The notes below the pieces were generated by a model. The model did no database searches and had not been told where the DNA came from. It saw nothing but the letters and a program-made list of their open reading frames with translations. 64,000 nt of DNA, from positions 9,415,199 through 9,479,198 of the forward strand of contig NC_071389.1 in assembly GCF_022682495.2 (NCBI RefSeq), in the 5' to 3' direction. Below, piece after piece: positions 1 through 47,447 of this stretch. This stretch comes from Desmodus rotundus. Taxonomy: Eukaryota; Chordata; Mammalia; Chiroptera; Phyllostomidae. Each line of letters starts with the position of its first letter. Within the stretch, counting starts at the first letter, position 1. A program made the translations under genes and the position numbers.

Positions 1-739
1 GGGTGAGGAGGTTACATCAGAGGATTCTTAGGGGGAGAAAGCTTTTTTGTCTATTTTCCATTACTTCCCATCTTTCTAAGTGCTCAGAGGCTGAGAATGG
101 GAAAGCTTGGACTTAGAGGAATCCCTTTTTTAGGAGCACATACCATTGAAGAAAGCACTTGGGGTCTAGGCTGTCTCCTGGTGGGATGTGTGACCACAGA
201 CTCCTTTTCTTAACCCAGGTGTCACTCGGATGAGATGTATAAAGTGTAGCAGGTGCCCATCCTTATTTGTGCCCATCCTATTGTTTGACCTTAACCGCCT
301 TTATCTAGAATCAGGTAACATACCCAGTGCCACTACTCATGATTATGAGGCAGCTGAGAAACAGCAAGAATCAAACCTGAAGAGAGGAAAAAAGGAAAGA
401 AAAAAATAAAACCTGAAAAGCACCTTGAGGGATGTGTGTGGTGGCAAGGGACAGTTTGGGGCTCTCCATCACCAACTGGACTCCTAAGTGAAAAGAGGTG
501 CTACAGGACCAGGATCCCCAGGAAACACCCCTGCTCACCAAACCCAGCATCTCTAATGATTCCCCCTACGGCAGGTTCCGAGTTGGTGGGGGTAGTTGGC
601 TGAAATGGAGGTGGGAGGTGGGCGTTGGTCTGAGGGCTGTGAGGCCTGAACTGTTCTCTATCCAGTGGGAAGGTTTGGATGCACAGGTGTGGCAGACAGA
701 CTAGAGCAGCGCCCAGCACCCTCTCCACCTCCTGCCATT
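1..739. other. non-coding left edge
   Basis: No exon, RNA gene or clear repeat family recognised. The sequence is unremarkable, and reading frames are short with no family resemblance. Confidence 0.4.
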
Positions 740-1135
740 CACACCGTTGTGCCAGTCTCCTTGCAGTGCGGGCTAGACCTGTGACAGCTAACCAGTAGAA
801 TACGGCAAAGACGACAGGATGTTGCTTCCATGATTACATTCCAAGAGTTTGCGACGGCTGTCTTGCTGTCTCTGAAGAAGCAAGCCGCCATGCTGGTGAG
901 CCTCCCTAGCTGGAGGGTCAGGGTGAAGCTGGAGCTCTTGGTCCAGCAGTCAGCAAGGAACTGAGTGCTGCCAAAGCCACATGAGCTTGAAACTGATCTT
1001 GCCCCAGTTGCTCCTTCAGATGAGCTGCAGCCGTGGCCAAACACCTGGATTGCAGCCGTGCCCAGCATCCTGAGCCATAGGAACAGTAAATGAGCTGTTG
1101 GTGGGAGTACTGTTCAGCAATAGATAACTGATAGG
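740..1135 (+). repeat. MLT1-like (ERVL-MaLR) LTR remnant
   Basis: Old, diverged LTR copy. It is recognisable from the CTGTGACAGCTAACCAGTAG region and the terminal AGCAATAGATAACTGATAG. It is non-coding with no retroviral gene attached. The subfamily is uncertain. Confidence 0.5.
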
Positions 1136-1243
1136 AGAAGAGAGTGAAAGGTACTTGGGGTAGAAGTCGGTGTGAGAGAGGAATCTGGCGTATGGCCTTG
1201 GGAGTGTGCATAACCTCTCATTTGGGCCTGCCTTTTCCCTTAC

Positions 1244-1490
1244 GTTGATAGTAGCTATTGTTTAATGCTTACTGTGTTAGGCCTGTTCTGTGCACTCCAC
1301 ATAAAACTCATTTTGTCGTCCCGACAGCCCTGTGAGGTAGGTGCTCATCCTAGTCTTACAAAGGATGAGACCGAGGGACAGTGACATTATGTAATTTGCC
1401 CAAAGTCACGCAGTTGCTAAGTGGCACGGGGCTGGGGGCTGGGGGTGCGGGACTGGAACCCAGGCAGTCTGGCTCCAGCACCCATGCTGC
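1244..1490 (-). repeat. MIR element
   Basis: Contains the inverted MIR core: GTAGCTATTGTTTAATGCTT, then CCTGTGAGGTAGGTGCTCAT and GGAACCCAGGCAGTCTGG. Confidence 0.7.
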
Positions 1491-1861
1491 CAATCAAGTT
1501 GGTCCACTTGAGCGGTGCTGCCCGCAGGGGACCTGCTTAGTACGTGGAAGTTCCATTCCCTCCACGTGCATCAAGAAAGCCGTATGTGGCAGGTATTGAA
1601 TGACAAGCCAAGGGAGGGGCTTTATTCCCTAGGTGAGTGGAGGCCACTGGAGTGATCATGGGCACACAGTAGGTGTTCAATAGCTGCTGACAGCAGGAAG
1701 TGACAGGAAGATACAGTGCTCTGTGGACAGACCTATTTCTCCTCACTGCAACTTGAATGCGGACGGATGCTTTGATTTCCTCCTCATTACTGATGGGATG
1801 TAGATAGGAAGACAAAACACAAAGAATCTTAACAATTGTGTAATACTTCCATAGCAAAAGA

Positions 1862-2180
1862 TTGGAAATGGGCTGTATGTCCATTGCTGTGTAACAATCA
1901 CCCCCAAACACAGAAGCTTAAAACAATACACTGTTGTCTTACGGTTTCCGTAGGTCAGGAACCCAGGTGCAGCTCAGCGGGTCCTCTGTCTCCATGTGTC
2001 GCACAGGCTGCAGTCCAGGTGTCAGCTGAGGCTGCAGTGTCATCTGAAGGCTCAACAGGGGAGGATCCACTTCTGAGCTCACTGAGGATTCCGTTCCTTG
2101 TTGGCTCTTGGACAGAGGTCACTCATTTTCTTGCCATGTGGCCTCTCCATAGTTCACAACTGGGCACTTAGCCTCATCAA
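1862..2180 (-). repeat. MLT1-like LTR remnant, reverse orientation
   Basis: The plus strand reads as the reverse complement of the family's 3' end (TTGCTGTGTAACAATCACCC, then GCTTAAAACAATACACTG). Non-coding, heavily diverged. Confidence 0.5.
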
Positions 2181-2192
2181 AGTCAGCAAGCA

Positions 2193-2422
2193 TCCCTGGC
2201 TGGTGTGGCTCAGTGGATTGAGTGCTGGTTTGTGAACCCAAAGGTCGCGGGTTCGATTCCCAGTCAGGGCACATGCCTGGGTTGTGGGCCAGGTTCCTGG
2301 TTGGGGGTAGGCGGTGTGCCAGAGACAACTGATCAAATCTCTTGCACATTGGTGGTTCTCTCTCTCTCTTTCTTCTTCCCCTCTTTCTAAAAGGAAATAA
2401 ATCTGAAAAAAAAGAAAAGAAA
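2193..2422 (+). mobile_element. bat tRNA-derived SINE (Ves-type)
   Basis: It starts with CCCTGGCTGGTGTGGCTCAG, carries a tRNA-like A box (TGGCTCAGTGG) and B box (GGTTCGATTCC), and ends in a CT-rich then A-rich tail. It is flanked by a 13-bp duplication (2180-2192 and 2423-2435) with one mismatch. Not a functional tRNA gene. Confidence 0.9.
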
Positions 2423-2616
2423 AAGTGAGCAAGCAGAAGTGCCTGCAAGACAGCAAGACGGTGAGAAGGAGCATGCCGTCACCTTGGCTAGATTCTACTG
2501 GGTAGAAGCAAGTGTCAGGCCCTCCCCTCCCACACTCCATACTCGGAGGGGAGGGGACTACACAAGGGTGCCAATACCAGGAGGCAGGATCATCCAGGGC
2601 CGTTTTAGAAGTCTAC

Positions 2617-3050
2617 TTTTGCATTAGTTTCCTAGGGCTCATGTAACATATTACCACAAACTGGGCATCTTAAAACAACAGAAATTTATTCTCTCTCCCA
2701 GCTCTGGAGGCTGGAAATCTGTTATCAAGACGTCGGCAGAGCCGTGCTCCTTCCAAAGGTTCTTCAAGCTTCTGGCGGCCCCAAGCATTCCTCGGTTTAT
2801 TGGAGCATAACGCCAGTCTCTGCCTCTGTCTTCACATGGCCTTCTCTGTGTCTCTGTGTGTGTCCCCTCCTCTTCCTGTAAGACACCCCGTATTGGATTT
2901 AGGGCCCACCCCTGAATTCAGGGGGAACCTAAATCCTTAATCACATCGGCAAAGGCCCAGTTTCCAGGTGAGGTCACACCCCCAGGTACTGGGGGCTAGC
3001 ACTTGAACATACCTTTTTGGGGGACAGAGTAGGACCCACCATGGTCTACC
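2617..3050 (-). repeat. MLT1-like LTR remnant, reverse orientation
   Basis: The stretch TTAAAACAACAGAAATTTAT followed by CAGCTCTGGAGGCTGGAAA is the reverse complement of the conserved 3' end of MLT1 LTRs. Non-coding. Confidence 0.6.
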
Positions 3051-3717
3051 CACTACAGTGTCCATCGGTAAGGGATGAGTTATATAGACTTAGGTACATC
3101 CATACAGTGGAAGACTAGGTCCTGGGAGAAAGCAAAGAATGGAAAAGACCTTCATATGTTGATGAGGAGTGGTTGCTGAGCTACATAAGGACAGGCAGCA
3201 AGGTACAGAATACAGTGTAGATACACTGTGCTCTCTCTTGCATTAAAAAAATGGGTAGGGAAAATACATACTTTATGTGCACAGATATCTCTGGGTGATC
3301 AGGAGACAGGGATGGGAGACATACTTCTGACTTTCTATATTATTTGAATTTGAATCATGTAAATGGACCATCTTTTCAAAGAATGAAAAAAATTTACATT
3401 TAAAAGGTCATCTGTCAAACTAACACCCAACAATGTAGAGCATGGCTATAATGTTAGTGTCTTTTTCCTATTATATCCGTAAATAAGAAATATTTCATTT
3501 TTCTTTTACAAATAGGAGCTTGTTCTGGCCTACTGTTCTGAAACCTTTCATTTAATATCTGTAACCCTTTCTCCAGTCACTGAATGTTCTTTTGTAATAT
3601 TTTGAATGACTTCATAGTATTCCATTAAGTGAACCACTCATGACTTATATGTGAAAGTCCCCTGCTGCTGGACATTTCAGTCTTCCTAATGTTCTGCTAC
3701 TAAAGTCAGGCATTATA

Positions 3718-3934
3718 TGGCCCTGACTGGTGTGGCTCAGTTGGTGGGGTGTTGTCCCACAAAGCAAAAGGCCACCAGTTCGATTCCTGGTCAGGGTACA
3801 TGACTGGATTGCAGGTTCATTCCCAAGATGGGGCATGTACAAGAGGCAAATCATCGATGTTTCTCACATCAACACTTTTTTCTTTCTCCCTCCCTTCCCC
3901 TCTCTCTAAAAATAAAATTTTTTTTAATGCTTAA
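3718..3934 (+). mobile_element. bat tRNA-derived SINE (Ves-type) with perfect 16-bp TSD
   Basis: The body has the same A/B-box structure as the copy at 2.2 kb. The flanking duplication AAAGTCAGGCATTATA is identical on both sides (3702-3717 and 3935-3950), which suggests a fairly young insertion. Confidence 0.92.
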
Positions 3935-3950
3935 AAAGTCAGGCATTATA

Positions 3951-6037
3951 GAAAGACTTTGCAAGTTAGCTTTCAGATATCTATCAAATTCAGTGAACCA
4001 GAACACCCAAACTCTAAGTCTCCTGGTTAATGTGGTTTTGCTGATGGTGGGCAGAGTCCAACCCAGCACAGCACCTGGATTAGGCAGGCGCTTGGCCCTG
4101 GCAACCAGGGGCAGGTAACTCTGTCACTTGTTTCCCAGTTACCTGAGATGCAGACTTATAACCCTCGGCAGTGAGCAGGTGAGCACCTAGCACAATTCCC
4201 TTCTGATGGTTGGTCCTGGGCTTGCTGGACTGGGTGCCACCTGGTTATGGGGCAGGTGATGGGCGGGCAGCAGCCCTGGGGATTCAAATGACCATAGGGC
4301 AGGCTGAGCTGAGCCACTGTGTCAGCACAGCAGGGGACCCAGCCTCGTCACAGAGAAGTGAGCCAGAGGCCTCCTAAGGAGGCTGGTGAGAGTACCTGCC
4401 TCCCTGCAGGAGGCTTCTCGGGCTCCGTAGGTAAGAGGGTCAAGGACAGAGTTGCTGTGCCTGCTGCCCTCCCAAAATCTCAAGTGACGCTGCATGGTGT
4501 ATTGGAAAGAACATGGCTTAGGAGCCACTGAACCTCCTGCTGTTGTCCTTGGGCATGTGACTTTACCTCTCTGAGTCTCCATCTCCTCACCTGTAAAATG
4601 GAAATAATCCTAGAACCTGCTTTGCAGCCCAGGTCCTGCTTTGCAGAAGTGTTCAGCGGGACTGAGGACAGAACGAGAAAACATAAGAGGAAGCAGCCAG
4701 CACAGTGTGGTAGGCAGCCAGTACAGGCTGCCTGTGAGGTGCAGAGTCTGTTCACCAAGGGGGACTTGATGTGGGGAGGGGGGTGGCCCCGGTAGGCCCA
4801 GGCATAGGGCAGGTCTCTTGGAGGGAGGGGCAAGGATGGGTTCCTGGTGCTATGAGGAACACTCTGGAATGAAGACTGCAGGGACAGGCAGGATCCAAAG
4901 TGGACTGGCGAGGCCATGAGCCCGTCAGGGCCTGGGTAGGGACCCAGATGGGGTGACATAGACCTGGGCCATGCTGAGGCACCTGGAGGCCAATGGGGTT
5001 CACTGGCAGACGTCAGTCATCCCTCCCTAGGCTGGGCCAGGAACACCTCAGGGAAACTGTGCCCTTCTCCTCCTAACCTCATACTTCTCTGTACCCCAAG
5101 TCCCAGGGATTGACCCAATCTCTCTTGACGAACAGCTCTCAGCCCTGGCCCAGGCCACGGCCTTGCCTGCGCCATCCCCAGGTCACAGAGCCCAAAGGGC
5201 ACATGGCAGCCCCTAGTGCGGCTTCTCAGATGTGAAAAGCAGGCTCCTCTTTGACAAAGCAAACCCCCACTCCTTCCCCTCCCACCACGGGGAAAGGCAG
5301 AACCATCAGCCACAGGCCTGCTGCTGTGCTTCCTGGGTATTTATTGTTTTTCAACTATAAAATTGTAGAATTCAACATGCTTTTTCAAAGCACACCCCTC
5401 CCTCAACCCTAGAGATTCAGACCAGCCTATCCCTTTGAAGTGGATGATTTGCTCCAATGCCTTCAAGAACAGAGGGAGGCAGGTGGAGCCTAATTATTAC
5501 AATAGAAACGACATCACTGTTTAGTCTCTGTGGCATGGTTTCCTCTTTGGTTTTATCCCATCCCAGCGGGGGGAGGCGTATGAGCTTATGAGAAGGAATG
5601 GGCAGAGGAGGTTCCACCATTTTACAGATAAACTAAGACCAGAGAACCTCATGTAAGGTTGCTGGACAATTGGGAAAACAAAGACATTCTCCCCACAGTT
5701 CGTCTTTGAAGCCTCAGTATTGCTTCACTGGGCCCCGAGGGGGCGGGCGCGAATGCTCCCTCCTGCTGGTTGGGTATTGGGTTGAGGCCAAAGTTTAGGA
5801 ATTTAAGGTCTTTAAGGCCAGGAAGCCTGAGCCAAGTCCGCAGAGGGACTAAGCAACTGGCTTTGGGTTCGGATTCTACTCTGCCACCTTGCAGGTGCCA
5901 GACCTTGCACGACTTGCTTTATCTTCAGTTTCCCGTTTATGCAAAGGAGCTAATAATCCCTGCTTGCTGGATAGTCCGAAGCAGTAAAAGCGATCGATGG
6001 AGAGCCGTCAACCAGTGCCTGTCCGAGATAATCGCTG
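3951..6037. other. non-coding region before the orphan CpG island
   Basis: Contains a forward MIR-like segment at about 4480-4640 (CCTTGGGCATGTGACTTTAC, CACCTGTAAAATGGAAATAA). Otherwise I see nothing supportable. No spliced gene can be assembled here. Confidence 0.4.
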
Positions 6038-6059
6038 TATATAGTCAGACCTCGGCTAC

Positions 6060-6560
6060 ACGCCTACTGTGGCCCCGCCCCGGCCCCAGGGCGCGCCCTT
6101 TGCGGGGTGGGGGGGGAGGCGGGCGGGTCGGGAGCGGGCTCCGCCCCCTGGCCGGCCCGGAGGGACCGGCTCGACCTCCGCTGAGGCGGCCGCGAAGCGC
6201 GGAGGTAGGAGGCCGGCTGCGCGCGCTCCCGCGGCCCGGAGTCTCGGGCACGAGGGGTGCGCTCCGACCGGAGGGGGCGGCGGGGCGCGCGGGCGGGGCC
6301 GCCAGGCTGAGGTTGCGGCGCGCCCAGGGCGGGAAGGCGAGCGCGCGCAGAGGCGGGCTCGAGCTGCATCCCGGAGGCTGGGGGCGCTCAGGGCGCGCTC
6401 GCTGCACCCCTGCCGCTGCCTGGCCTGGCTGCCGGGAGCGCGCGCCCACGGGCTCTGCGGACATCCTGCCGTGTCCAGTTCCAGTCCTGCCCGGAGCTCG
6501 CGGGCCGGGGTGGGCGGGAGGAGGCGGGGGCCTGCTCGGTCGCGGCGGCCTGCAAGCGCC
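6060..6560. promoter_or_regulatory. orphan CpG island / candidate promoter
   Basis: This stretch is extremely G+C- and CpG-dense: I count 6 CpG in 6061-6120 and 12 in 6181-6240. It has several GC boxes (CCCCGCCCC, GGGCGGGGCC). A TATA-like TATATAG sits just upstream at 6038-6044, and donor-like sites (GGAG|GTAGGA near 6204, GCG|GTAGGA near 6619) lie within or after it on the plus strand. No protein family is recognisable in any frame. It could be an upstream alternative CROCC promoter, a non-coding RNA promoter or an enhancer-like island. Confidence 0.5.
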
Positions 6561-7429
6561 TAAGGAGCGCACCTCTGCTCCGGGGTTCTCCTCGCTCTAC
6601 GGGGCTGAGCTGCGTGCGGTAGGAGGCCCTTCCCAACTCTAACCACAAACAGCAGATCCCTTACTGCGGCTTCCTGTGGGTCGGCACCGTGTGGGATGTC
6701 ATTTCACCTTCAGGGCAACCCTAGGAATCGAAAGCAGCTCCAGTTTAGGGATGAGGAACCTGAGGCCCAGATCGGTCAATTGAGTTGCCTAAGATGGCAC
6801 AGCCTGTGCAGGGATTTGGGCTCTCCACTCCTTGGGTTTCTCAAAATGGGGCCGCAGGCCCCCATGCCAGTCTCTGTGGTTGGCATTTTGTATGGGCTCC
6901 CCTTGGATTTGTATGCAAACCGAAGAGGCTAGTGCTCTGGGCGGATTTCTGACCCTGCGGTGGCCAGTCACCCCAGCTCCCTCTGAAGCCAGGGTACCCT
7001 CTGTTGGTTTTCATCTGAGATTTCCTATTCCTTAGCTGAACTCATAACAGTTCCTCAGTAAATAAACCGGTAGCAAACCAGAGGTTAAGGGACCCAGACT
7101 GGGCTCCTCAGTCAGGAGAAGACCTCAGAAGTCAGAACCGCTAGGTCTTGGGGGTTTTTCTGACCGGCTCCTCTTCTCCGGTCGTCCTCTCAAGCCCTGG
7201 GGATGGCCACCCCTCCTGGAGACTACGCACCCCTTTCACCAGGAGTCCCCTGACCTCCTGGGATGCAGCAGATGCTGGATATGTGTTCAGTGGGAGTCCT
7301 TTCCAGACACGCAGGCTGTGGGCATCACCCGTGGCCAGGACTTGCCCAGTATGACCGACCCTGTCAAAGCCCAGGGAGATTGTTTCTTTTTCTTTTTTCC
7401 TTTTAGTTTCCTATGCTATTATTTGTCTC

Positions 7430-7960
7430 TCAGCATTCATTCACTTGCTCAGCAGCTATTCATGGAGCTCTGGCCTTAGGCACTGTGGGGACTGCAGTGA
7501 ACAGGGCCCGCTTGGTCCCTGCCCCTGGAGGAGACACGCAACACACGTGTTGGCAGAGACAGCGAGTGACCACTGTCAGGAACTGCTTTAGCTGGGAGGT
7601 CAGGGTTTGCAGTCTCAGAGGTGCCATTTGTGAGCCAAGGTCTGGTTGACAAGCAGGAGTCAGCCATGGAAGGAAGGGGGAAGAGCATTCTAGGCAGCGA
7701 CAATGGTAGGTGCAAAGGCCCCAAGGTGGGAGCCTGTCTGGTGTGTTGGAGAATCAAGAAGGCCTGCAGTGCTGGCGTGGGGCAGGTGAGGGGGGAGGGA
7801 AGGAGATGGTGTGGGAGAGGCAGGCCCTCTTCTTTGCTGTGGCAGGACCTTGAATTTTATTTTGAGTGGTAGGAGGCAGTTGGAAGGTGGGGGTGGGGTG
7901 ATATTGAACAGAAGAGGGACGTGATTGTGACTGTGTGAGACTAGACAGGGGTAAGGGCAC
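7430..7960 (-). repeat. L2 LINE remnant
   Basis: Starts with the inverted L2 end (ATTCATTCACTTGCTCAGCA) and includes L2-like GGAAGAGCATTCTAGGCAG and GCAAAGGCCCCAAGG. Heavily diverged and non-coding. It covers most of the gap after the orphan CpG island. Confidence 0.6.
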
Positions 7961-8909
7961 AAGAGGGCAAGCAGGGCGACCTGTGAGGAGCCGCCTCAGC
8001 AGTCCAAGCAAGAGATGGCAGTGGCCAGGGTGGTGATGCCGGGCACACAGCGAGCACTACACACGGTAGCCATCGCTGTTTTTGTTTGCCACCTTGGAAC
8101 CAGGTGTACCGGGGTCTCACCTGTGGCTTCCACCCTTCCTGGACGGTGACACTGAGCAAGGTATTTAGCTTCACCGAGCCTTGGTGTCGTCATCTGTAAA
8201 GCGGGTAGACAGGGCTGCCAGGAAGGTTAAAACAGATAAGGTACAGATGCAAAGTATTGGGCACAGGGCCCGGCTCGTGGCTGGTTCAGTATTTTTGTTA
8301 TGGTTTCTAGTCAGCAACTGGAGAATAAAGGAGGGGTAAGTGGGCAAGAGCAGCTGGCATGTTTGAAGCTCAGAGTGACCTTTGAGGAACTTTCTGGCTA
8401 GCTCCTGCCTCTAGATCTGCAGACAGTGGCCGAGCATCTGTCTACTGTGTGCCAGGCACAAGGCTCTAGACTGGGCACTGGGAAGCCAATAATACTAGTG
8501 GTAGGAATGATAACGTGAAGCGTAGCCAACACCTGCCCACGGTTTAACAGTGTATAGTGTGATTAAGACAATATGAGCTGATAGTGAAACCCAGGAACTT
8601 CCAAGGCTCAACACAACAGAAGTTTATTTCTTGTTCATGAAAAGTCGTGTTGGGTGTTTGGCAGGTGGCTTTCTACATGATGACCCAGACCCCTTCCAGC
8701 TTGTGGCTCTGACCCCAGGACCTCAGCATTATCTCCTTGCAGCTGCTGGACAGGCAAGGAGATCATTCCTCATGGGAGGTTTTTATGGGCCAAGTCTGAA
8801 GCGGCACGTGTGCTTTCTGCTCTAATTATACTGGCCAGAACTTGACCACATGGCCGCATCTGACTACAAGGGAGTCTGGGAAATGGCTTCTAGCCATTTT
8901 CCTTTAAAA

Positions 8910-9130
8910 ATCGAAAATACGTTTTGATGAACACAAAGCATCTTCTGCTTCACCATATCGAGGCACAGAGTTAAGCACGGACCATCTTACTTAATCCTCA
9001 TGATAGAATCAGGCCCTGTGTTATCCCATTTTACAGATAAGGAAACTGAGGCTCAGAGAGGCAAAGGCACTGGCTCAGGGTCACACCTCTGGTGGGGAGT
9101 CCTAGCCACGTTTGGAGTCCCGGCAGTCAG
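8910..9130 (-). repeat. MIR element
   Basis: Inverted MIR: TTACTTAATCCTCATGATAG, CATTTTACAGATAAGGAAAC and GGCTCAGGGTCACACC. Confidence 0.65.
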
Positions 9131-9630
9131 ATGCTGAACGTCTAACATCCAGCCCTTTGGAATTCCTATGAGGAGTTCTATCATTGTTTTGAGAATTGGA
9201 TGGGAGCTTCAGGCACTGGAGAACTCTACATATGTACAGGGCTTATATAGGATTTCTTGGGACTTAGAGAGCCCAGTAGGGCTCTAGGGCAGAACTTTGT
9301 GGGCAGAGCCAAGGGTTGGTGTCAGCCAGTGCCCGGAGTTCTGGCATCCTGCTTCCTTCTCCCCATCTCTAAAGCACTAGCTGGAGAAAGCACAGAATGA
9401 TTCAGTTCAACTCACTGGGCACATCCTGAGCCCATTGTCTGCCAGGCTGGGCAAGTAGGTGGTGGAGGTCCTGGCATGGGGTGTTGGTGGCCCACCCCTG
9501 CTCTGGGTGTGTGCAGCCTGTAGCGGTGTTTCTGGGGGCTGTCAAGAGGTAGAGAACAGGGAGGCCCAGGGTTTTGTAGCGGCAGCGGTCTGCCTCTGGC
9601 TGAGTTTAGTTTTGCCTAAATCTGGCCTTG

Positions 9631-9644
9631 GTTGCCATGGAAAC
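9631..9644. promoter_or_regulatory. X-box (RFX-type) palindrome upstream of CROCC
   Basis: The sequence GTTGCCATGGAAAC matches the palindromic RFX X-box GTTGCCATGGCAAC at 13 of 14 positions. It lies about 1.5 kb upstream of the CROCC start codon. RFX factors bind such sites in promoters of many ciliary genes (established knowledge). That this site drives rootletin is inference. Confidence 0.55.
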
Positions 9645-9939
9645 TTGGTGGCACTCATCTTTTCGGCCTGGTGTGCCTTGTTTCCTGGTTTCCATCTGCA
9701 GAACGGGTTCCCTAGTTGGAGAATGTGCATTTATGCTGTACCTGCTGCATTCCTCGGTCTGACCTAGACGCAGTGGTAGAGCCTTGAAGTGTAAACACCC
9801 TACCTCCCTGAGCCTTGATTTTTCTCGTCTGGAAATGGGTTGAGTTGAGGATCTAATGAGGTTATGCAAATATGCCTCCTGTGGGTGCCCTGAGGCTGAG
9901 GTGAGGGCCCAGAGGTAGCAGGAACACGCGCACAATGCG

Positions 9940-10170
9940 GGGACAGCAGCTGCCATTCACTAACTGCTCACTACATGGCCCGCTGTGGGTCTAATCCCTT
10001 ACACCTTCCAACCCATTTAATCCTCCCAACTGTGTGGTAGGTAGTATAGGCCCCATTTTAGAGATGAGAAGACTGAGGCTCAGAAGATACGTCGTCCACA
10101 ATCATACTACCGAGTGGCAGAGCAGACGCGGATGTGGCCCCAGCTGTGACCCACTCCAGAGTGGTGGGCC
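9940..10170 (-). repeat. MIR element
   Basis: Inverted MIR: CATTTAATCCTCCCAACTGT, GTGGTAGGTAGTATAGGCC and GAGAAGACTGAGGCTCAGA. Confidence 0.65.
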
Positions 10171-10577
10171 TGACCCATTGGCTGTATAGCCTCCTTGCCA
10201 CAGGGAAAGGACAGTGGGAGGCAGTGGGTGGACAGCTGAGCCCCAGAGCCCTGGGTTACAGGGACTGTACATTTTGGGTTTCTTAATGAACAAAATCGGC
10301 GTTTATTGAATGTTCACTGTGGACCGGCACTGAGTCACACGCTGTCTATGCCCACACGATATTTTTTGTTGAATCCCCCGACAACTCGCTGAGATGGGTG
10401 CCAATATCATCCACATCTAACACGAGGACACTGAGGCTCAGAGAGGCAGAGCTGCTTTCCCTGGGGCACACAGCAGGCGGGGGACGGACTCAGTTCCTCG
10501 CCCTGTCTGGGCTGTTCCACAGCCTGTGCTCTTCGCCCTGCACTGGGGTTGGAAAAGTCACCCAACACCCTTAAATA

Positions 10578-10705
10578 CAGGTGGGGCAAAAGTAGGCTTA
10601 CAGTTGTTTGTATGGAAATAATACAATAATTAATAAATAATAATAGAAGAATAAACTCTCTGCTCTGCCCACTTACAACTGTAAACCTACATTTGCCCGC
10701 CCCTG
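10578..10705. mobile_element. mariner-like MITE with TA target duplication
   Basis: This 128-bp AT-rich element has inverted ends of about 30 bp. The left end starts CAGGTGGGGCAAAAGTAGGC and the right end, read on the other strand, starts CAGGGGCGGGCAAATGTAGG; both continue TTACAGTTGT. TA dinucleotides flank it at 10576-10577 and 10706-10707, as in Tc1/mariner insertions. There is no transposase, so it is non-autonomous. The family name is not assigned. Confidence 0.8.
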
Positions 10706-10867
10706 TACATTCTTAACAAACTCTCAAGACTCTGGCCTTTCCTGTCTCCTGGATGCTGACCCCTGACCCTGGCCCCTGAGTTTGGAGGGCTCTAGGACCC
10801 AGCAGTTGGGCAGGGTGGGGAGTATGTGTGTTTGTGTGTTTGTGTGTTGGGAGTCCTTTCCTCTTGG

Positions 10868-11042
10868 TCCCTCCCCCCCTTTCCTCCCCTTCCCCCTCTC
10901 CATCCTTCCCTTTCTACTCCACCTCTTCCTCTCTCTACTCCCCTCCCCCTCTATATCCTACGTCTTCCCTCTGTTCCCCTCCGCCTTGATTTTCTCTCCT
11001 CCTCTGCTTTCCCACCCCTCCCCCTCCCCAACCCCTCCCCCC
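10868..11042 (+). repeat. pyrimidine-rich tract before CROCC
   Basis: About 175 nt of nearly pure C/T on the plus strand with few purine interruptions, ending about 130 nt before the CROCC start codon. A short TG-rich run (about 10825-10850) precedes it. Such polypurine/polypyrimidine tracts can form triplex DNA; any promoter role is inference. Confidence 0.7.
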
Positions 11043-11049
11043 GCTGTGG

Positions 11050-11175
11050 TCACATGGGGGCACCAGATTTAAGCCTAATCTGCCCAGTGCTCAGCACAGC
11101 AGTCTGGCAGTGGGGTGAGCCGGTTGGACTGAGCTAGTCTGGGGCCCTGGAGAGGGGTGCCCACAGCCTCCCCCC
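11050..11175 (+). promoter_or_regulatory. CROCC: probable CROCC 5' leader / core promoter region
   Basis: No intron acceptor of good quality is evident just before the start codon, so the 5' UTR probably lies contiguous with exon 1 here. The transcription start cannot be placed from sequence alone, and no clear TATA box is positioned upstream. A CACATG E-box lies at about 11051-11056. The region sits directly after the pyrimidine-rich tract and is not a CpG island. Confidence 0.4.

Positions 11176-47447
<36,272 letters not shown>

Noticed and set aside
2193..2300. tRNA gene suggested by A and B boxes
   Set aside because: The boxes belong to a tRNA-derived SINE with a CT-rich/A-rich tail and target duplications; the same applies to the other SINE copies.
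740..3050. Endogenous retrovirus with coding genes
   Set aside because: Only diverged LTR-type sequence is present. No frame with retroviral protein features was seen here or near the LTR-like block at 52.1-52.6 kb.
5770..6642. 290-codon open frame across the CpG island
   Set aside because: GC-rich DNA lacks stop codons by composition. The protein is low-complexity Arg/Gly/Pro/Ala, overlaps long frames on the other strand and resembles no family.
6200..11175. CpG island as a certain first exon of CROCC
   Set aside because: Possible, but no spliced transcript can be shown from sequence, so it is reported only as an orphan island.
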